NCBI RefSeq assembly: GCF_018138715.1 | Contig: NZ_JAGSHX010000006.1 | Coordinates: 9,052,001-9,116,000 of the forward strand | DNA length: 64,000 nucleotides | Reading direction: 5' to 3' | From: Streptomyces asiaticus | Lineage (GTDB): Bacteria; Actinomycetota; Actinomycetes; Streptomycetales; Streptomycetaceae | Part shown: positions 35,543 through 43,925 of the stretch, piece by piece | Position numbering within the stretch: position 1 is the stretch's first letter | Layout: each line of letters begins with the position of its first letter | Made by a program: the position numbers and the translations under genes | The notes under the pieces: generated by a model | The model's database searches: none | Seen by the model: the letters and a program-made list of their open reading frames with translations, nothing else | Told to the model about the DNA's origin: nothing

Positions 35543-38084
35543 AGCTCCGGCCGTAGGCGTGGCGGGTGGTGACGACGATCCGGGTGCCGCCGGGGACCCG
35601 GCCCACCCGGACACCGTCGTCCACCGCGACGGCCCGCATCCTCCGGCCCCGGATGACGACCGAGACCGTGTCGCGCTCGGTGGTCGGATCGGACACCGCG
35701 ACCGCCACGCCGCCGTCGAGGGTCTCCCGCAGGATCACCGAGCCGGGCCCGCGCACCGACAGCCGTCCGGCGTGGTGGCTGCCGGGGGCGAAGGCGTTGA
35801 GGGCGGTGATCCGCAGACCCCGGTGGGCCACGGCCTGGAGCCGGGTGGTGTTGGCCAGGACGGCGAGCGGGTGACGGGCGTAGCCGTCCAGGTGGCGTTC
35901 GGTGGCATTCGGGACGAGGGCGTACGCCATCGAGGTGTGGGGCGCGCCAGCCGCCCGCTCGACGGTGACGGCGAAGAGCTGTTTGGTCACCGGTGTGTCG
36001 GGGTTGGCGAGGCGGACCGCGCGGCGGCTGCGGGTGACGGTGTCCAGCGTGACGGTGGACGGTGGGCCGTCGAGGAAGACGTACCCGACCGCGGCGGCCC
36101 GGGTGGCATTGGCGTAGCGCAGCCATGCGAGCGAGGCCGTGCCGGTGCCGGACCAGGGCGCTCCGCCGCGGAGCCGCCCGGTGAGGGTGAGGGTGTCCGA
36201 GGGCGCGGCGATCCGGGTGTCGAGAGTCGTGGTCACCGCGCGGCCGGCGGCGTCGCCGACCCCCGCGGCGAGCACCACGATCTCGTCGTCGAACAGGAAC
36301 CACGACTTGGTGGCGTCGGCGTCGCGGTACACCACGAAATCCTCGGGCAGGTCGCCCGCCTGCTTCGCGGCGTACGCCACGTCGTCGGACTGGACGAACC
36401 CCGCCACCCCGTACGGCCCCAGCGTGGCGCCACCGGAGAACGGGTGGGTGGATCGGGGGAAGTAGACATAGGTGTTCTGCGCCTCCGACGAGGAGGTGAA
36501 GCCACGCTCGGGGTTGTCGTACCAGAGCGTGCCGTACAGCTCGGGGATCGTGCGGCGCGTTTCCACGGGGGCGGTGACACCGGCGAGGCGCTGGGGCGGG
36601 ACGGCGGTGAGGTAGTCGACGCCGAACGCCTGGGTCTGGTCCTGGCCGGACAGATACAGATGGTGGGCGCCGTCCCCCTGGAACCAGGGCAGCAGGTTCT
36701 CCCCGCTCATGTACTCGTATCTGCTGATCCTGGATGAGCTCCGGGCCAGGGCGAAGGCGTAGCCGGGGCGCCGGTGGACGGTTCTGTCCATCGCGTTGAA
36801 CGCCACATGGCGCTCGGCGGGCCCGAGGTCGCTCGCCGGGATCGAGGGGTCGGCGAGGATGTCCGCGTAGGCCGCGATGCTCATCGGGGACACGAACGCC
36901 GAAGGGTCGAGCGTGGCCTTCGAGGTCTGCCGCAGATGCGCCACATAGCCCTTGAGCGCCGTGGCGTCGGCGCCGGTGGCATGGGCGGAGAGGCCCACCA
37001 CGGCCTCCACCACCTCGGCCGCGTCGGCGTACCCCGTGGCCGGCCGGGACATCCCGCGGCCCTTGACGATCTCCATCAGCCAGCCCTCGAAGATCAGCGG
37101 CGCGAAGCCGTCCACCACCCACCCCTGGACGACGCCGACCAGCTGGTCGTCGGTCGTGTAGCCGGTGCCGTCGAGCATCTTGACGGTCTGTACGACGCGG
37201 GTGAGCAGGCCCTTGCCGTAGGAGCCGGTATAGGCCACGGACGCGTGCTGGATGAAGGAACCGTCGGCGTAGAAGCCGTCGGTGACCCCGTGCCGGAGCT
37301 CGTACGGGTCGATGGTGGCCAGGATGGTCAGCTGGTCGGCGAGGGCCTTGGTGATCCGGGTGTCGTCGCCGAGGACGGCGCCCTGGAGGACGCGGTTGGT
37401 GGTGATGTCCGCGAGGTTGGCGCCGGTGTGGAAGCGCGAGTCGAGGTCGACGTCGCCGTCCTTGCCGTTGCGCAGATACGCGTCCATCGAGGCCACGTAG
37501 GTGGCGGCGAGGTCGGGCCGGTAGGCGGCGAGTTCGTCCGCGAGCAGCGCCAGCATCTTGCTGACGTGGGTGGAGATGCCGATCTCCCAGGTGAACCAGT
37601 TGCCGTAGTAGCCCTTCGACTGGTCGCCGTAGTAGTGCTCATGGAGCCATATCAGGCCGTCGATGACGCGCCGCTGGACACCGGTGTCGCCGTGGAGTCC
37701 GGACGGTGTGCCGCCGTCCGGGGTGCGGGTGGCGAGGGCGATCTCGTAGAGGTACTGGTACGAGGTGTTCAGGTTGGGGTCGCTGGTGCCCAGGGCGAGG
37801 CCCTGGAAGAGCTCGCCCTGTCCGGCGCGGTCCATCGCGGTGAGCCGGGAGCGGGCGGTCGCGACGATGGAGGTGAGTTTGGCGCGCACCTCGGGGCGGG
37901 CGTTGGTCTCCCGCGTCCCGGCGAAGACGGCCACGGTGTTGTCGATCAGCCGGGTGTGAGCGGCCCCGGTCGCTTGGCCGACCGTTGCCGGACCTCCCGC
38001 GGCCCGTGCGCGCAGTGGCAGGACCATGGCCGCCAGTGCGGCCGCCGGGAGCGTGGAGACGAGAGCACGACGCGAGAGAGGCAC
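35523..38084 (-). CDS. Polysaccharide lyase family 8 (hyaluronate/chondroitin/xanthan lyase-type)
   Basis: About 853 residues, with a Tat signal (PLSRRALVSTLPAAALAAMV) and hence secreted. The alpha/alpha toroid domain has the catalytic region YGNWFTWEIGIS (Asn) and SFIQHASVAYTGSYGKGLL (His and Tyr). Beta-sandwich domains follow (ENLLPWFQGDGAHHLYLSGQ). PL8 enzymes split uronic-acid-containing polysaccharides by beta-elimination; hyaluronan, chondroitin and xanthan are all possible substrates. GTG 38082-38084 is chosen because GGAG is 7 nt upstream; in-frame codons go up to 38141. It is divergent from the GntR gene. Confidence 0.9.
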   Translation of the reverse strand: MPLSRRALVSTLPAAALAAMVLPLRARAAGGPATVGQATGAAHTRLIDNTVAVFAGTRETNARPEVRAKLTSIVATARSRLTAMDRAGQGELFQGLALGTSDPNLNTSYQYLYEIALATRTPDGGTPSGLHGDTGVQRRVIDGLIWLHEHYYGDQSKGYYGNWFTWEIGISTHVSKMLALLADELAAYRPDLAATYVASMDAYLRNGKDGDVDLDSRFHTGANLADITTNRVLQGAVLGDDTRITKALADQLTILATIDPYELRHGVTDGFYADGSFIQHASVAYTGSYGKGLLTRVVQTVKMLDGTGYTTDDQLVGVVQGWVVDGFAPLIFEGWLMEIVKGRGMSRPATGYADAAEVVEAVVGLSAHATGADATALKGYVAHLRQTSKATLDPSAFVSPMSIAAYADILADPSIPASDLGPAERHVAFNAMDRTVHRRPGYAFALARSSSRISRYEYMSGENLLPWFQGDGAHHLYLSGQDQTQAFGVDYLTAVPPQRLAGVTAPVETRRTIPELYGTLWYDNPERGFTSSSEAQNTYVYFPRSTHPFSGGATLGPYGVAGFVQSDDVAYAAKQAGDLPEDFVVYRDADATKSWFLFDDEIVVLAAGVGDAAGRAVTTTLDTRIAAPSDTLTLTGRLRGGAPWSGTGTASLAWLRYANATRAAAVGYVFLDGPPSTVTLDTVTRSRRAVRLANPDTPVTKQLFAVTVERAAGAPHTSMAYALVPNATERHLDGYARHPLAVLANTTRLQAVAHRGLRITALNAFAPGSHHAGRLSVRGPGSVILRETLDGGVAVAVSDPTTERDTVSVVIRGRRMRAVAVDDGVRVGRVPGGTRIVVTTRHAYGRSFTATLR

Positions 38085-38209
38085 GGGCACGCTCCAACGG
38101 TCGACGGGGTCCGATGGGGAACCGACCGACCATTGAAGCAACCCCGGCTTCCCCTGTCACGGGGCTGGAAGCAGGGGGGCGTCGGCTCGGTCGCTGTCGC
38201 CAATATGGG

Positions 38210-38249
38210 CAACGAAATCGTTGACAATCTTGTTGGCCTAGATTTACCT
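38210..38249. promoter_or_regulatory. GntR promoter/operator region
   Basis: CAACGA-aa-TCGTTG (38210-38223) is a perfect inverted repeat that runs directly into a TTGACA -35 hexamer (38221-38226) facing the GntR gene. A related CAATCTTGTTG stretch follows at 38226-38236. This fits autoregulation by the GntR protein. Confidence 0.6.
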
Positions 38250-38281
38250 GCGACAGGCACTCACTCACGGGAGGGCACGCG

Positions 38282-38932
38282 ATGCCGAAGGAAGCTCGTC
38301 CAGGCACCGGAGAGCAGGCCAAGCAGCATGCCTTGGAGCAGCTGCGGCAGGCGATCTCGCGCGGGGAGATGGCACCGGCCCAGCGGCTGGTGGAGAACGA
38401 ACTCGCCGAGCAGTTCGGTGTGACCCGGGCGAGCATCCGCGCGGCGCTGATCGATCTGGCCTCCGAGGGTCTGGTCGAGCGGATCCGCAACCGTGGCTCG
38501 CGGGTGCGGGTGGTGAGCGTGGAGGAGGCCGTGGCCATCACGGAATGCCGCATGGCCCTGGAAGGGCTGTGCGCTGCCAAGGCGGCCGTCGAGGCAAGCG
38601 AGGAGCAGCTGACCGAGCTGGCCGACCTGGGCACGGCGATGTCCAAGGCGGTCGCCGATGGCGAACCGCTGACCTACTCCGACCTCAACCACCAACTGCA
38701 CGCCCGCATCCGGGAGTTCTCCGGTCAGCAGGTGGCGGTGGAGCTGCTGGAGCGGCTCAACGCACAGCTGGTGCGCCATCGTTTCCAGCTCGCGCTGCGG
38801 CCGGGGCGTGCCCAGCGGTCCCTGGGTGAACACCTGGCCGTGATCGAGGCGATCAGGGCCAGGGACCCACAGGCGGCCGAAGCGGCCGTCCGTGCCCACC
38901 TCACCAGTGTGATCGACGCCTTGGGCGAATGA
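38282..38932 (+). CDS. GntR-family (FCD-type) transcriptional regulator
   Basis: A 216-residue regulator. The winged helix is QLRQAISRGEMAPAQRLVENELAEQFGVTRASIRAAL. The C-terminal all-helical FCD domain has EAVAITECRMALEG, DLNHQLHARI and LGEHLAVIEAI (metal-binding Asp/His positions). FCD regulators usually respond to small organic acids. The next gene is a truncated RraA-type aldolase 58 bp downstream, so the regulator now seems to govern a broken operon. Confidence 0.9.
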   Translation: MPKEARPGTGEQAKQHALEQLRQAISRGEMAPAQRLVENELAEQFGVTRASIRAALIDLASEGLVERIRNRGSRVRVVSVEEAVAITECRMALEGLCAAKAAVEASEEQLTELADLGTAMSKAVADGEPLTYSDLNHQLHARIREFSGQQVAVELLERLNAQLVRHRFQLALRPGRAQRSLGEHLAVIEAIRARDPQAAEAAVRAHLTSVIDALGE

Positions 38933-38989
38933 CGCGGAGCTCGCGCCGCGGGGTGGGTCACCGCCCTGTCCAGCAAGGAGATATCAGCA

Positions 38990-39187
38990 ATGACGCACGG
39001 TAGCGCGGGTGACGCGCCCGCCGCCGCACGGCCGAGCGGTGTGATCGTCACCGACTCGCCACGCGCCGGGGCCGAGCATGTGGCGGCCCTGCGGGGGTAC
39101 GGCGTGGCCACGGTGCACGAGGCCATGGGCCGCACCGGGTGCCTCGGCCCCGGGCTGCGCCCCGGACTTCGGGCTTCGGGTGCTTAG
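38990..39187 (+). pseudogene. Truncated RraA-family (4-hydroxy-4-methyl-2-oxoglutarate aldolase-like) gene
   Basis: A 65-codon frame with a strong AAGGAG ribosome site (38975-38980). Residues about 33-57 (LRGYGVATVHEAMGRTG, then LGPGLRP) match the N-terminus of RraA-type aldolases, but the frame then runs out into an unrelated tail and stops against the stop codon of the convergent TetR gene. Roughly three quarters of the normal 210-230 residues are missing. The break near 39165-39185 looks like a deletion or rearrangement junction. Confidence 0.75.
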
Positions 39188-39834
39188 TCCTTCGCCGGTG
39201 CCGTCAGCCCGTGGCGATGGAGAAAGGCGTCGACGAGCCGGTCGGTGAACTCCGGGCCGACGGGTTCGCCGGTCACCAGCACCCGGTAGTAGACGGGGCC
39301 CATGAGCTGGTCGGTCTCGGCCGCCAGATCCAGGCCGGGCGCCAACTCCCCGCGCTCCACCGCCCGTTCCAGCGCAAGCCGGTCGCGGCCGCGCTGGTCG
39401 TCGAGGTACCGGGACCGGAAGTCCTCGGCGAACGCCGGATCGTGCTGCGCCTGTGCGATCAGCGCCTTGAAGACGGCACCGGAGTCGGACGCGCTGAGGA
39501 ACCAGGCCAGATCGCGCAGATAGGCGCGCAGGTCCCGGGCGAGGTCGCCGTGGTCGCGCACGGGCAGGTCCTCGGCCACGTCCTGGAGGAACGCGTCCAT
39601 GAGGACGTCGGTCTTCGTGCTCCACCAGCGGTAGATGGTCTGCTTGGCGACACCGGCCCGGGTGGCGATGCCCTCCATGGTGACGCCCGCGAAGCCCTTC
39701 TCGACCAGCAGGTCGTCGGCCGCGTTCAGCACCGCGAGCCGGGCCTGCTCGCTGCGTCCGTGCCGGTTGCCGTGGTGGCGTGCCACCGGTCGGCCGGTGC
39801 CGGGTGTCCCGGTGGTCTGTGTCGCGCGTGCCAT
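39184..39834 (-). CDS. TetR-family transcriptional regulator
   Basis: A 216-residue regulator. The HTH region has AVLNAADDLLVEKGFAGVTM and GIATRAGVAKQTIYRWWSTK. The C-terminal domain resembles TetR proteins with QLMGPVYYRVLVTGEP. ATG 39832-39834 follows GGGGAGGCGAG. The TAA stop overlaps the stop of the truncated aldolase. The target is not evident; neighbours are pseudogenes. Confidence 0.9.
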   Translation of the reverse strand: MARATQTTGTPGTGRPVARHHGNRHGRSEQARLAVLNAADDLLVEKGFAGVTMEGIATRAGVAKQTIYRWWSTKTDVLMDAFLQDVAEDLPVRDHGDLARDLRAYLRDLAWFLSASDSGAVFKALIAQAQHDPAFAEDFRSRYLDDQRGRDRLALERAVERGELAPGLDLAAETDQLMGPVYYRVLVTGEPVGPEFTDRLVDAFLHRHGLTAPAKD

Positions 39835-40004
39835 CTCGCCTCCCCGGGTCAGGATAGCGACCCGCCGGGCCGCTCCGCCCGGGAGACCCACCCTGGCGCT
39901 GACAGTGGCAGGAAGATTCAGCCGCCGCCTCCGAGCCACATGGCTGGGCCCGCCTGCCGGTGGGAGATCACCGGCCCGCGGGCCCGGGTGCCGAGAGGGG
40001 GTGA

Positions 40005-40175
40005 CTAGTCCCGTTCCCCTTCGGCCTGTGAGGGAGTCGTCCTCTGTACGTCGGGGTGGCCGGTGTCCATCTCGTCGTCGCGCTCGCCCTCGGCCTGCGA
40101 GGGGGTGGTCCACGGCACGTCCGGGTGGCCGGTTTCCCGTTTGCGTTCGATGTGGGAGGGAGCTGCCTCGGTCAT
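40005..40175 (-). CDS. Small repeat-containing hypothetical protein (56 aa)
   Basis: A 56-residue, strongly charged protein starting MTEAAPSHIERKRE, with a well-placed GGAGG ribosome site (GGAGG, then CATCAG, then ATG). The sequence holds two near-identical units: TGHPDV, two variable residues, then TTPSQAEGERD, at about 15-33 and 38-56. There is no membrane segment or signal; it is probably intrinsically disordered. It is too short for standard ORF thresholds but has a clean start. Function unknown. Confidence 0.65.
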   Translation of the reverse strand: MTEAAPSHIERKRETGHPDVPWTTPSQAEGERDDEMDTGHPDVQRTTPSQAEGERD

Positions 40176-40257
40176 CTGATGCCTCCGCTCCTCGTGCCCT
40201 CCTGGTGCGGACGCGGCCCATTTTACGCCCGAAAGCGCACGTCGGCGCGGTTGGCGA

Positions 40258-40630
40258 TCATGAGGGCTGGAGCGAGGCCGGGAGCTGCCGGTGCACCAGC
40301 GCGGCGTACCGGCCCCCGGCGAGCATCAGGCCGTCGTGACCGCCCCGCTCCGTGAAACGGCCGTCGTTCAGGACGACGATCTCGTCGGCATCCATGATCG
40401 TGCTGATCCGGTGCGCGACGACGATCCCGCGCAGGATCCACGGCCCCTGCCCGTAACGGAAGCCCACTCCGCGCAGCTCGATCTCGCCCCGCGCTGGTGG
40501 CCAGCCCGGCGATCGGGGTGAGCAGCCCGGCCGCGATCGCGTTGAGCGCGATCATCGAGCCGATGGTCAGCGCACCCGAGCGCACCTGCGCGATGCCCAG
40601 CAGCAACAACAGGGCCGCCGTCCAGCGCAT
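40258..40630 (-). pseudogene. ABC exporter remnant with internal deletion
   Basis: One frame (from about 40630) reads the end of an exporter membrane domain (LLLLLGIAQV, then GALTIGSMIALNAIAAGLL and TPIAGLATS). After a frame change, the start of an ATPase domain appears (GEIELRGVGFRYGQGPWILRG). This jumps directly to the H-loop (VVAHRISTIMDADEIVVLNDGR) and the normal C-terminus ending LPASLQPS. Walker A, the signature motif and Walker B are all missing. It is therefore a decayed transporter gene with at least one internal deletion and one frameshift. Confidence 0.8.
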
Positions 40631-41014
40631 CGCCCTCGGCGCGACCCAGCGGCTCGGCGATCCGGCGTGGCAGGCCGGCGCCCACCGCGGCCTGGGCAAC
40701 TGCCTCACCCGGATGGGCCGTCTCGACGAGGGACACCGCCACTTCCGGCACGCCCTCGACCGCTACGAGCGGCTGGACGATCCCGTCCGTCAGGCACATG
40801 TCCACCGTGGCCTGGGCGGGGTCCGCGGCCGGCTGGGCGGCCACCGGGACGCGCTCGGCCACAACGAACGTGCCCTGACGCTCTATCGGCAGGCGGGGCA
40901 CCGATCGCCCTCGAGATCGGCCATCCGGACACCGACGAGCTCCGTACCAAGCGGGACGATCTCGACCCGGCGGGCTCCGCGGACCTCAGGGCTCCGCATC
41001 CGGCCCTGCGCTGA
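40626..41014 (+). pseudogene. TPR-domain fragment of a SARP/LuxR-type regulator
   Basis: The frame encodes tetratricopeptide-like repeats (RIALGATQRLGDPAWQAGAH, LGNCLTRMGRLDEGHRHFRH, LGGVRGRLGGHRDALGHNER) typical of the C-terminal part of large AfsR/SARP or LuxR regulators. A frame change near 40900 leads to ALEIGHPDTDELRTK. No DNA-binding or NTPase part is present. It is fused end-on to the ABC remnant, so a rearrangement joined two unrelated gene ends. Confidence 0.65.
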
Positions 41015-41020
41015 TGTCGG

Positions 41021-41034
41021 CATACGTGAGTATG
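41021..41034. promoter_or_regulatory. Inverted repeat upstream of the GH64 gene
   Basis: CATAC-gtga-GTATG, 125 bp before the GH64 start, is a short perfect inverted repeat. It is the only clear symmetry in the promoter region of the glucanase-mannanase pair. Confidence 0.3.
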
Positions 41035-41158
41035 TCTAGACCAGTGTCATGTTCGCTGCCATGATGTCTCTGCACTTCCGGCACCCCCACCCCCCGCTTC
41101 ACGAGCGCCCCATTCCCCCCGCTGACGCGGCCCCGCGCGGCCGCGCGAGAGGTGACGT

Positions 41159-42367
41159 ATGTCCAGACGCATCTCCACCCGATTCCGGACCCTGCCCTGC
41201 TGGGCGTCGGCCTTACTCCTGGCCCTGGGCATGACCGCACTGGCCCCCGAGGCGTCCGCCCGGCCGGCCGTGCCGAACACGATCCCGCTGAAGTTCACCA
41301 ACAACTCCGGGCGCGGCGACAAGATCTACGTCTATACGCTCGGCACCCTGCTCTCGACCGGGCAGCAGGGCTGGGCCGACGCCTCCGGGACCTTCCACCC
41401 CTGGCCCGCCGGCGGCAACCCGCCCACCCCGGCGCCCGACGCCTCGATCGCCGGACCGGCGGGCGGCCAGTCCATGACGATCCGCATCCCCAAGCTCTCC
41501 GGCCGGGTCTACTTCTCCTACGGCCAGAAGATCGACTTCAGGCTCACCACCGGCGGCCTGGTGCAGCCCGCCGTGCAGAACCCCTCGGACCCCAACCGGA
41601 ACATCCTGTTCAACTGGAGCGAGTTCACCCTCGACGACTCCGGGCTGTACATCAACAGCACCCAGGTCGACATGTTCTCCGCGCCGTACGCGGTGGGGGT
41701 GCAGGGCGCCGACGGCAGTACGAAGACCGCCGGGCACCTCAAGCCCGGCGGCTACAACGGCGTGCTCAACGCACTGCGCGCACAGGGCGGCGGCTGGGGC
41801 AAGCTCATCCAGACCCGCCCGGACGGCACCGTGCTGCGGGCCCTGTCGCCGGGGCACGGCATCGAGGCGGGCGCCCTGCCCGCGAACGCGATGGACGACT
41901 ACATCAACCGGGTCTGGCAGAAGTACGCCGGCACCACCCTCACGGTCACGCCCTTCGCCGACCGGCCGAGCGTCAAGTACTTCGGGCGGGTCTCCGGTGA
42001 CGTCATGAACTTCACCAATGGTTCGGGAGCCGTGGTCACCAGCTTCCAGAAGCCGGACTCCGACTCCGTCTTCGGCTGCTACAAGCGCCTCGACGCACCC
42101 AACGACGAGGTGCGCGGCCCCATTTCGCGGACCCTGTGCGCGGGCTACAACCGCACGACCCTGCTCGCCAACCCCAACCAGCCGGACACCGGTGACGCCG
42201 GGTTCTACAAGGACGGCGTGACCAACCACTACGCCCGCGTCATCCACGATCAGATGGCCGACGGAAAGGCGTACGCCTTCGCCTTCGACGACGTCGGCCA
42301 GCACGAGTCGCTCGTCCACGACGGCAATCCGCAGCAGGCGTCCATCACCCTGGACCCCTTCAACTAG
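41159..42367 (+). CDS. Secreted GH64 beta-1,3-glucanase
   Basis: A 402-residue enzyme with a signal peptide ending near EASA. The thaumatin-like/GH64 fold has catalytic Glu in NWSEFTLDD (about 155) and Asp in INSTQVDMFSAPY (about 171), positions that match laminaripentaose-producing glucanases. It releases oligosaccharides from beta-1,3-glucan, a fungal wall polymer. Codon 19 (41213-41215) is TTA, inside the signal peptide, so the enzyme probably depends on bldA. The GH76 gene follows 18 bp later on the same strand. Confidence 0.92.
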   Translation: MSRRISTRFRTLPCWASALLLALGMTALAPEASARPAVPNTIPLKFTNNSGRGDKIYVYTLGTLLSTGQQGWADASGTFHPWPAGGNPPTPAPDASIAGPAGGQSMTIRIPKLSGRVYFSYGQKIDFRLTTGGLVQPAVQNPSDPNRNILFNWSEFTLDDSGLYINSTQVDMFSAPYAVGVQGADGSTKTAGHLKPGGYNGVLNALRAQGGGWGKLIQTRPDGTVLRALSPGHGIEAGALPANAMDDYINRVWQKYAGTTLTVTPFADRPSVKYFGRVSGDVMNFTNGSGAVVTSFQKPDSDSVFGCYKRLDAPNDEVRGPISRTLCAGYNRTTLLANPNQPDTGDAGFYKDGVTNHYARVIHDQMADGKAYAFAFDDVGQHESLVHDGNPQQASITLDPFN

Positions 42368-42385
42368 GCCGGGAGGAGGCACGGC

Positions 42386-43852
42386 ATGAGACGCAAGAGA
42401 CCGCTGCGCACCCGCCTGGGCGCCCTCGCTACCGGAGCGCTCGCCCTGCTGGCCCCGCAACTCCTTCCGGCCACAGCAGAGGCGGCGCCGTCCGCCACCG
42501 TGTGCAACAAGTACTGCGACGCCCGCGATCCGGCGCTCGCCCCGCAGAGCCGCACCCCCGTCACGGCCACCGTCTTCTCCCGCTCCATCGCCCTGCACTT
42601 CGACGACACCGACGCGATGGGCTGGGCCTCCATCGACAACGGCAGCCCCGGTGACGAGGTGTGGCTGGACCGCTCGTTCGACGGCGGCCGGACCTGGTCC
42701 TCGGGCAGCCGCCTCGGCAACACCGCCATCCCCGCCGGGCAGCGCGGCTGGCGCACCCTGATGTACAACGTGGACGACTGGGGCGCCCAGGGCGTCGGCG
42801 CGCTGCGGGCCTGTGGCAAGGCCGGTGACCGCGCCGACATCGCCTGTACGCCCTGGGCCCGTACGACCTGGAACGCATGGGACCGCCGCACGGCCGCCGC
42901 CACCGCCCAGATGGCGTTCTACTCGAACGGGACCGGGCTGTTCTCCACCACCGGCTGGTGGAACTCGGCCAACGCCCTCACGGCCGTCATCGACAACATC
43001 CGCGTCACGGGCATGCGCAGCTATGAGTACGCGATCGCCCGCACCTACGACCTCAACCTCGGCGCCCAGGGCGGGCAGTTCCGCAACGACTACATCGACG
43101 ACACCGGCTGGTGGGGTCTGGCCTGGGTGGCCGCCTACGACCTCACCGGGGACTCCCGCTATCTGGCCACCGCCCGCGCCGACGCCGACTACATGGCCTC
43201 CTACTGGGACTCCACCTGTGGCGGCGGTGTGTGGTGGAGCACGGCGAAGACGTACAAGAATGCGATCGCCAACTCCCTCTACCTCCAGCTGAACGCCGCC
43301 CTGCACAACCGGATCCCCGGCGACACCGCCTATCTCCAGCGGGCGAAGGCGGAGTGGACCTGGTTCCAGGGCACCGGCATGGTGAACGCCTCGAACCTCG
43401 TCAACGACGGCATCGACCTGGGCACCTGCAAGAACAACGGCAGCGCGGTCTGGTCCTACAACCAGGGTGTGCTGCTCGGCGGCCTGACCGAGCTGCACCG
43501 GGCGACCGGCGACGGTTCCGTACTCGACGCGGCCCGTCGCATCGGCACGGCCGCCACCACGTCGTCCCAGCTCAACACGGCCGACGGCATCCTCAGGGAC
43601 CCCTGCGAGACCGGCGACTGCGGTGCCGACGGCCCGTCGTTCAAGGGTGCCCATGTGCGGGGGCTGGCCAAGCTGAACGCGGCCCTGCCCGACCACCCCT
43701 ACACGGCCTACCTCAAACGGCAGGCGGACCGCGCCTACGCCGCCGACCGCAATGCCCTGGACCAGTACGGACTGCGTTGGTCAGGACCGCTGGACAAGAC
43801 CGACGCGGCACGACAGCACAGCGCACTGGACCTGATGAACGCGGCCTCCTAG
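42386..43852 (+). CDS. Secreted GH76 alpha-1,6-mannanase
   Basis: A 488-residue protein with a signal peptide ([15 protein letters not shown]). An N-terminal beta-sandwich (about 40-160) precedes the GH76 (alpha/alpha) barrel. The catalytic Asp pair lies in [12 protein letters not shown] (about 238-239). GH76 enzymes cleave alpha-1,6-mannan backbones of yeast and fungal walls. Co-transcription with the GH64 beta-glucanase suggests a joint function in fungal-wall digestion. Confidence 0.92.
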   Translation: MRRKRPLRTRLGALATGALALLAPQLLPATAEAAPSATVCNKYCDARDPALAPQSRTPVTATVFSRSIALHFDDTDAMGWASIDNGSPGDEVWLDRSFDGGRTWSSGSRLGNTAIPAGQRGWRTLMYNVDDWGAQGVGALRACGKAGDRADIACTPWARTTWNAWDRRTAAATAQMAFYSNGTGLFSTTGWWNSANALTAVIDNIRVTGMRSYEYAIARTYDLNLGAQGGQFRNDYIDDTGWWGLAWVAAYDLTGDSRYLATARADADYMASYWDSTCGGGVWWSTAKTYKNAIANSLYLQLNAALHNRIPGDTAYLQRAKAEWTWFQGTGMVNASNLVNDGIDLGTCKNNGSAVWSYNQGVLLGGLTELHRATGDGSVLDAARRIGTAATTSSQLNTADGILRDPCETGDCGADGPSFKGAHVRGLAKLNAALPDHPYTAYLKRQADRAYAADRNALDQYGLRWSGPLDKTDAARQHSALDLMNAAS

Positions 43853-43924
43853 GCCACGACAGCGGGCACGACAGCGGGCACGACGGCGACCACGACAGTG
43901 GCCACGAAAGCGGCCGCGGCAGCG
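43853..43924. repeat. 12-bp tandem repeat, six units
   Basis: Units close to GCCACGACAGCG repeat six times directly after the GH76 stop and up to the end of the convergent dehydrogenase gene. It lies outside both coding frames. It may be a slippage array. Confidence 0.75.
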
Positions 43925-43925
43925 A

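Noticed and set aside
39160..41014. Insertion sequence or integrase as the cause of the gene fragments
   Set aside because: No transposase, terminal inverted repeat or target-site duplication could be seen.
43853..43924. Possible CRISPR array
   Set aside because: The units are 12 bp, contiguous and without unique spacers; no cas gene is present.
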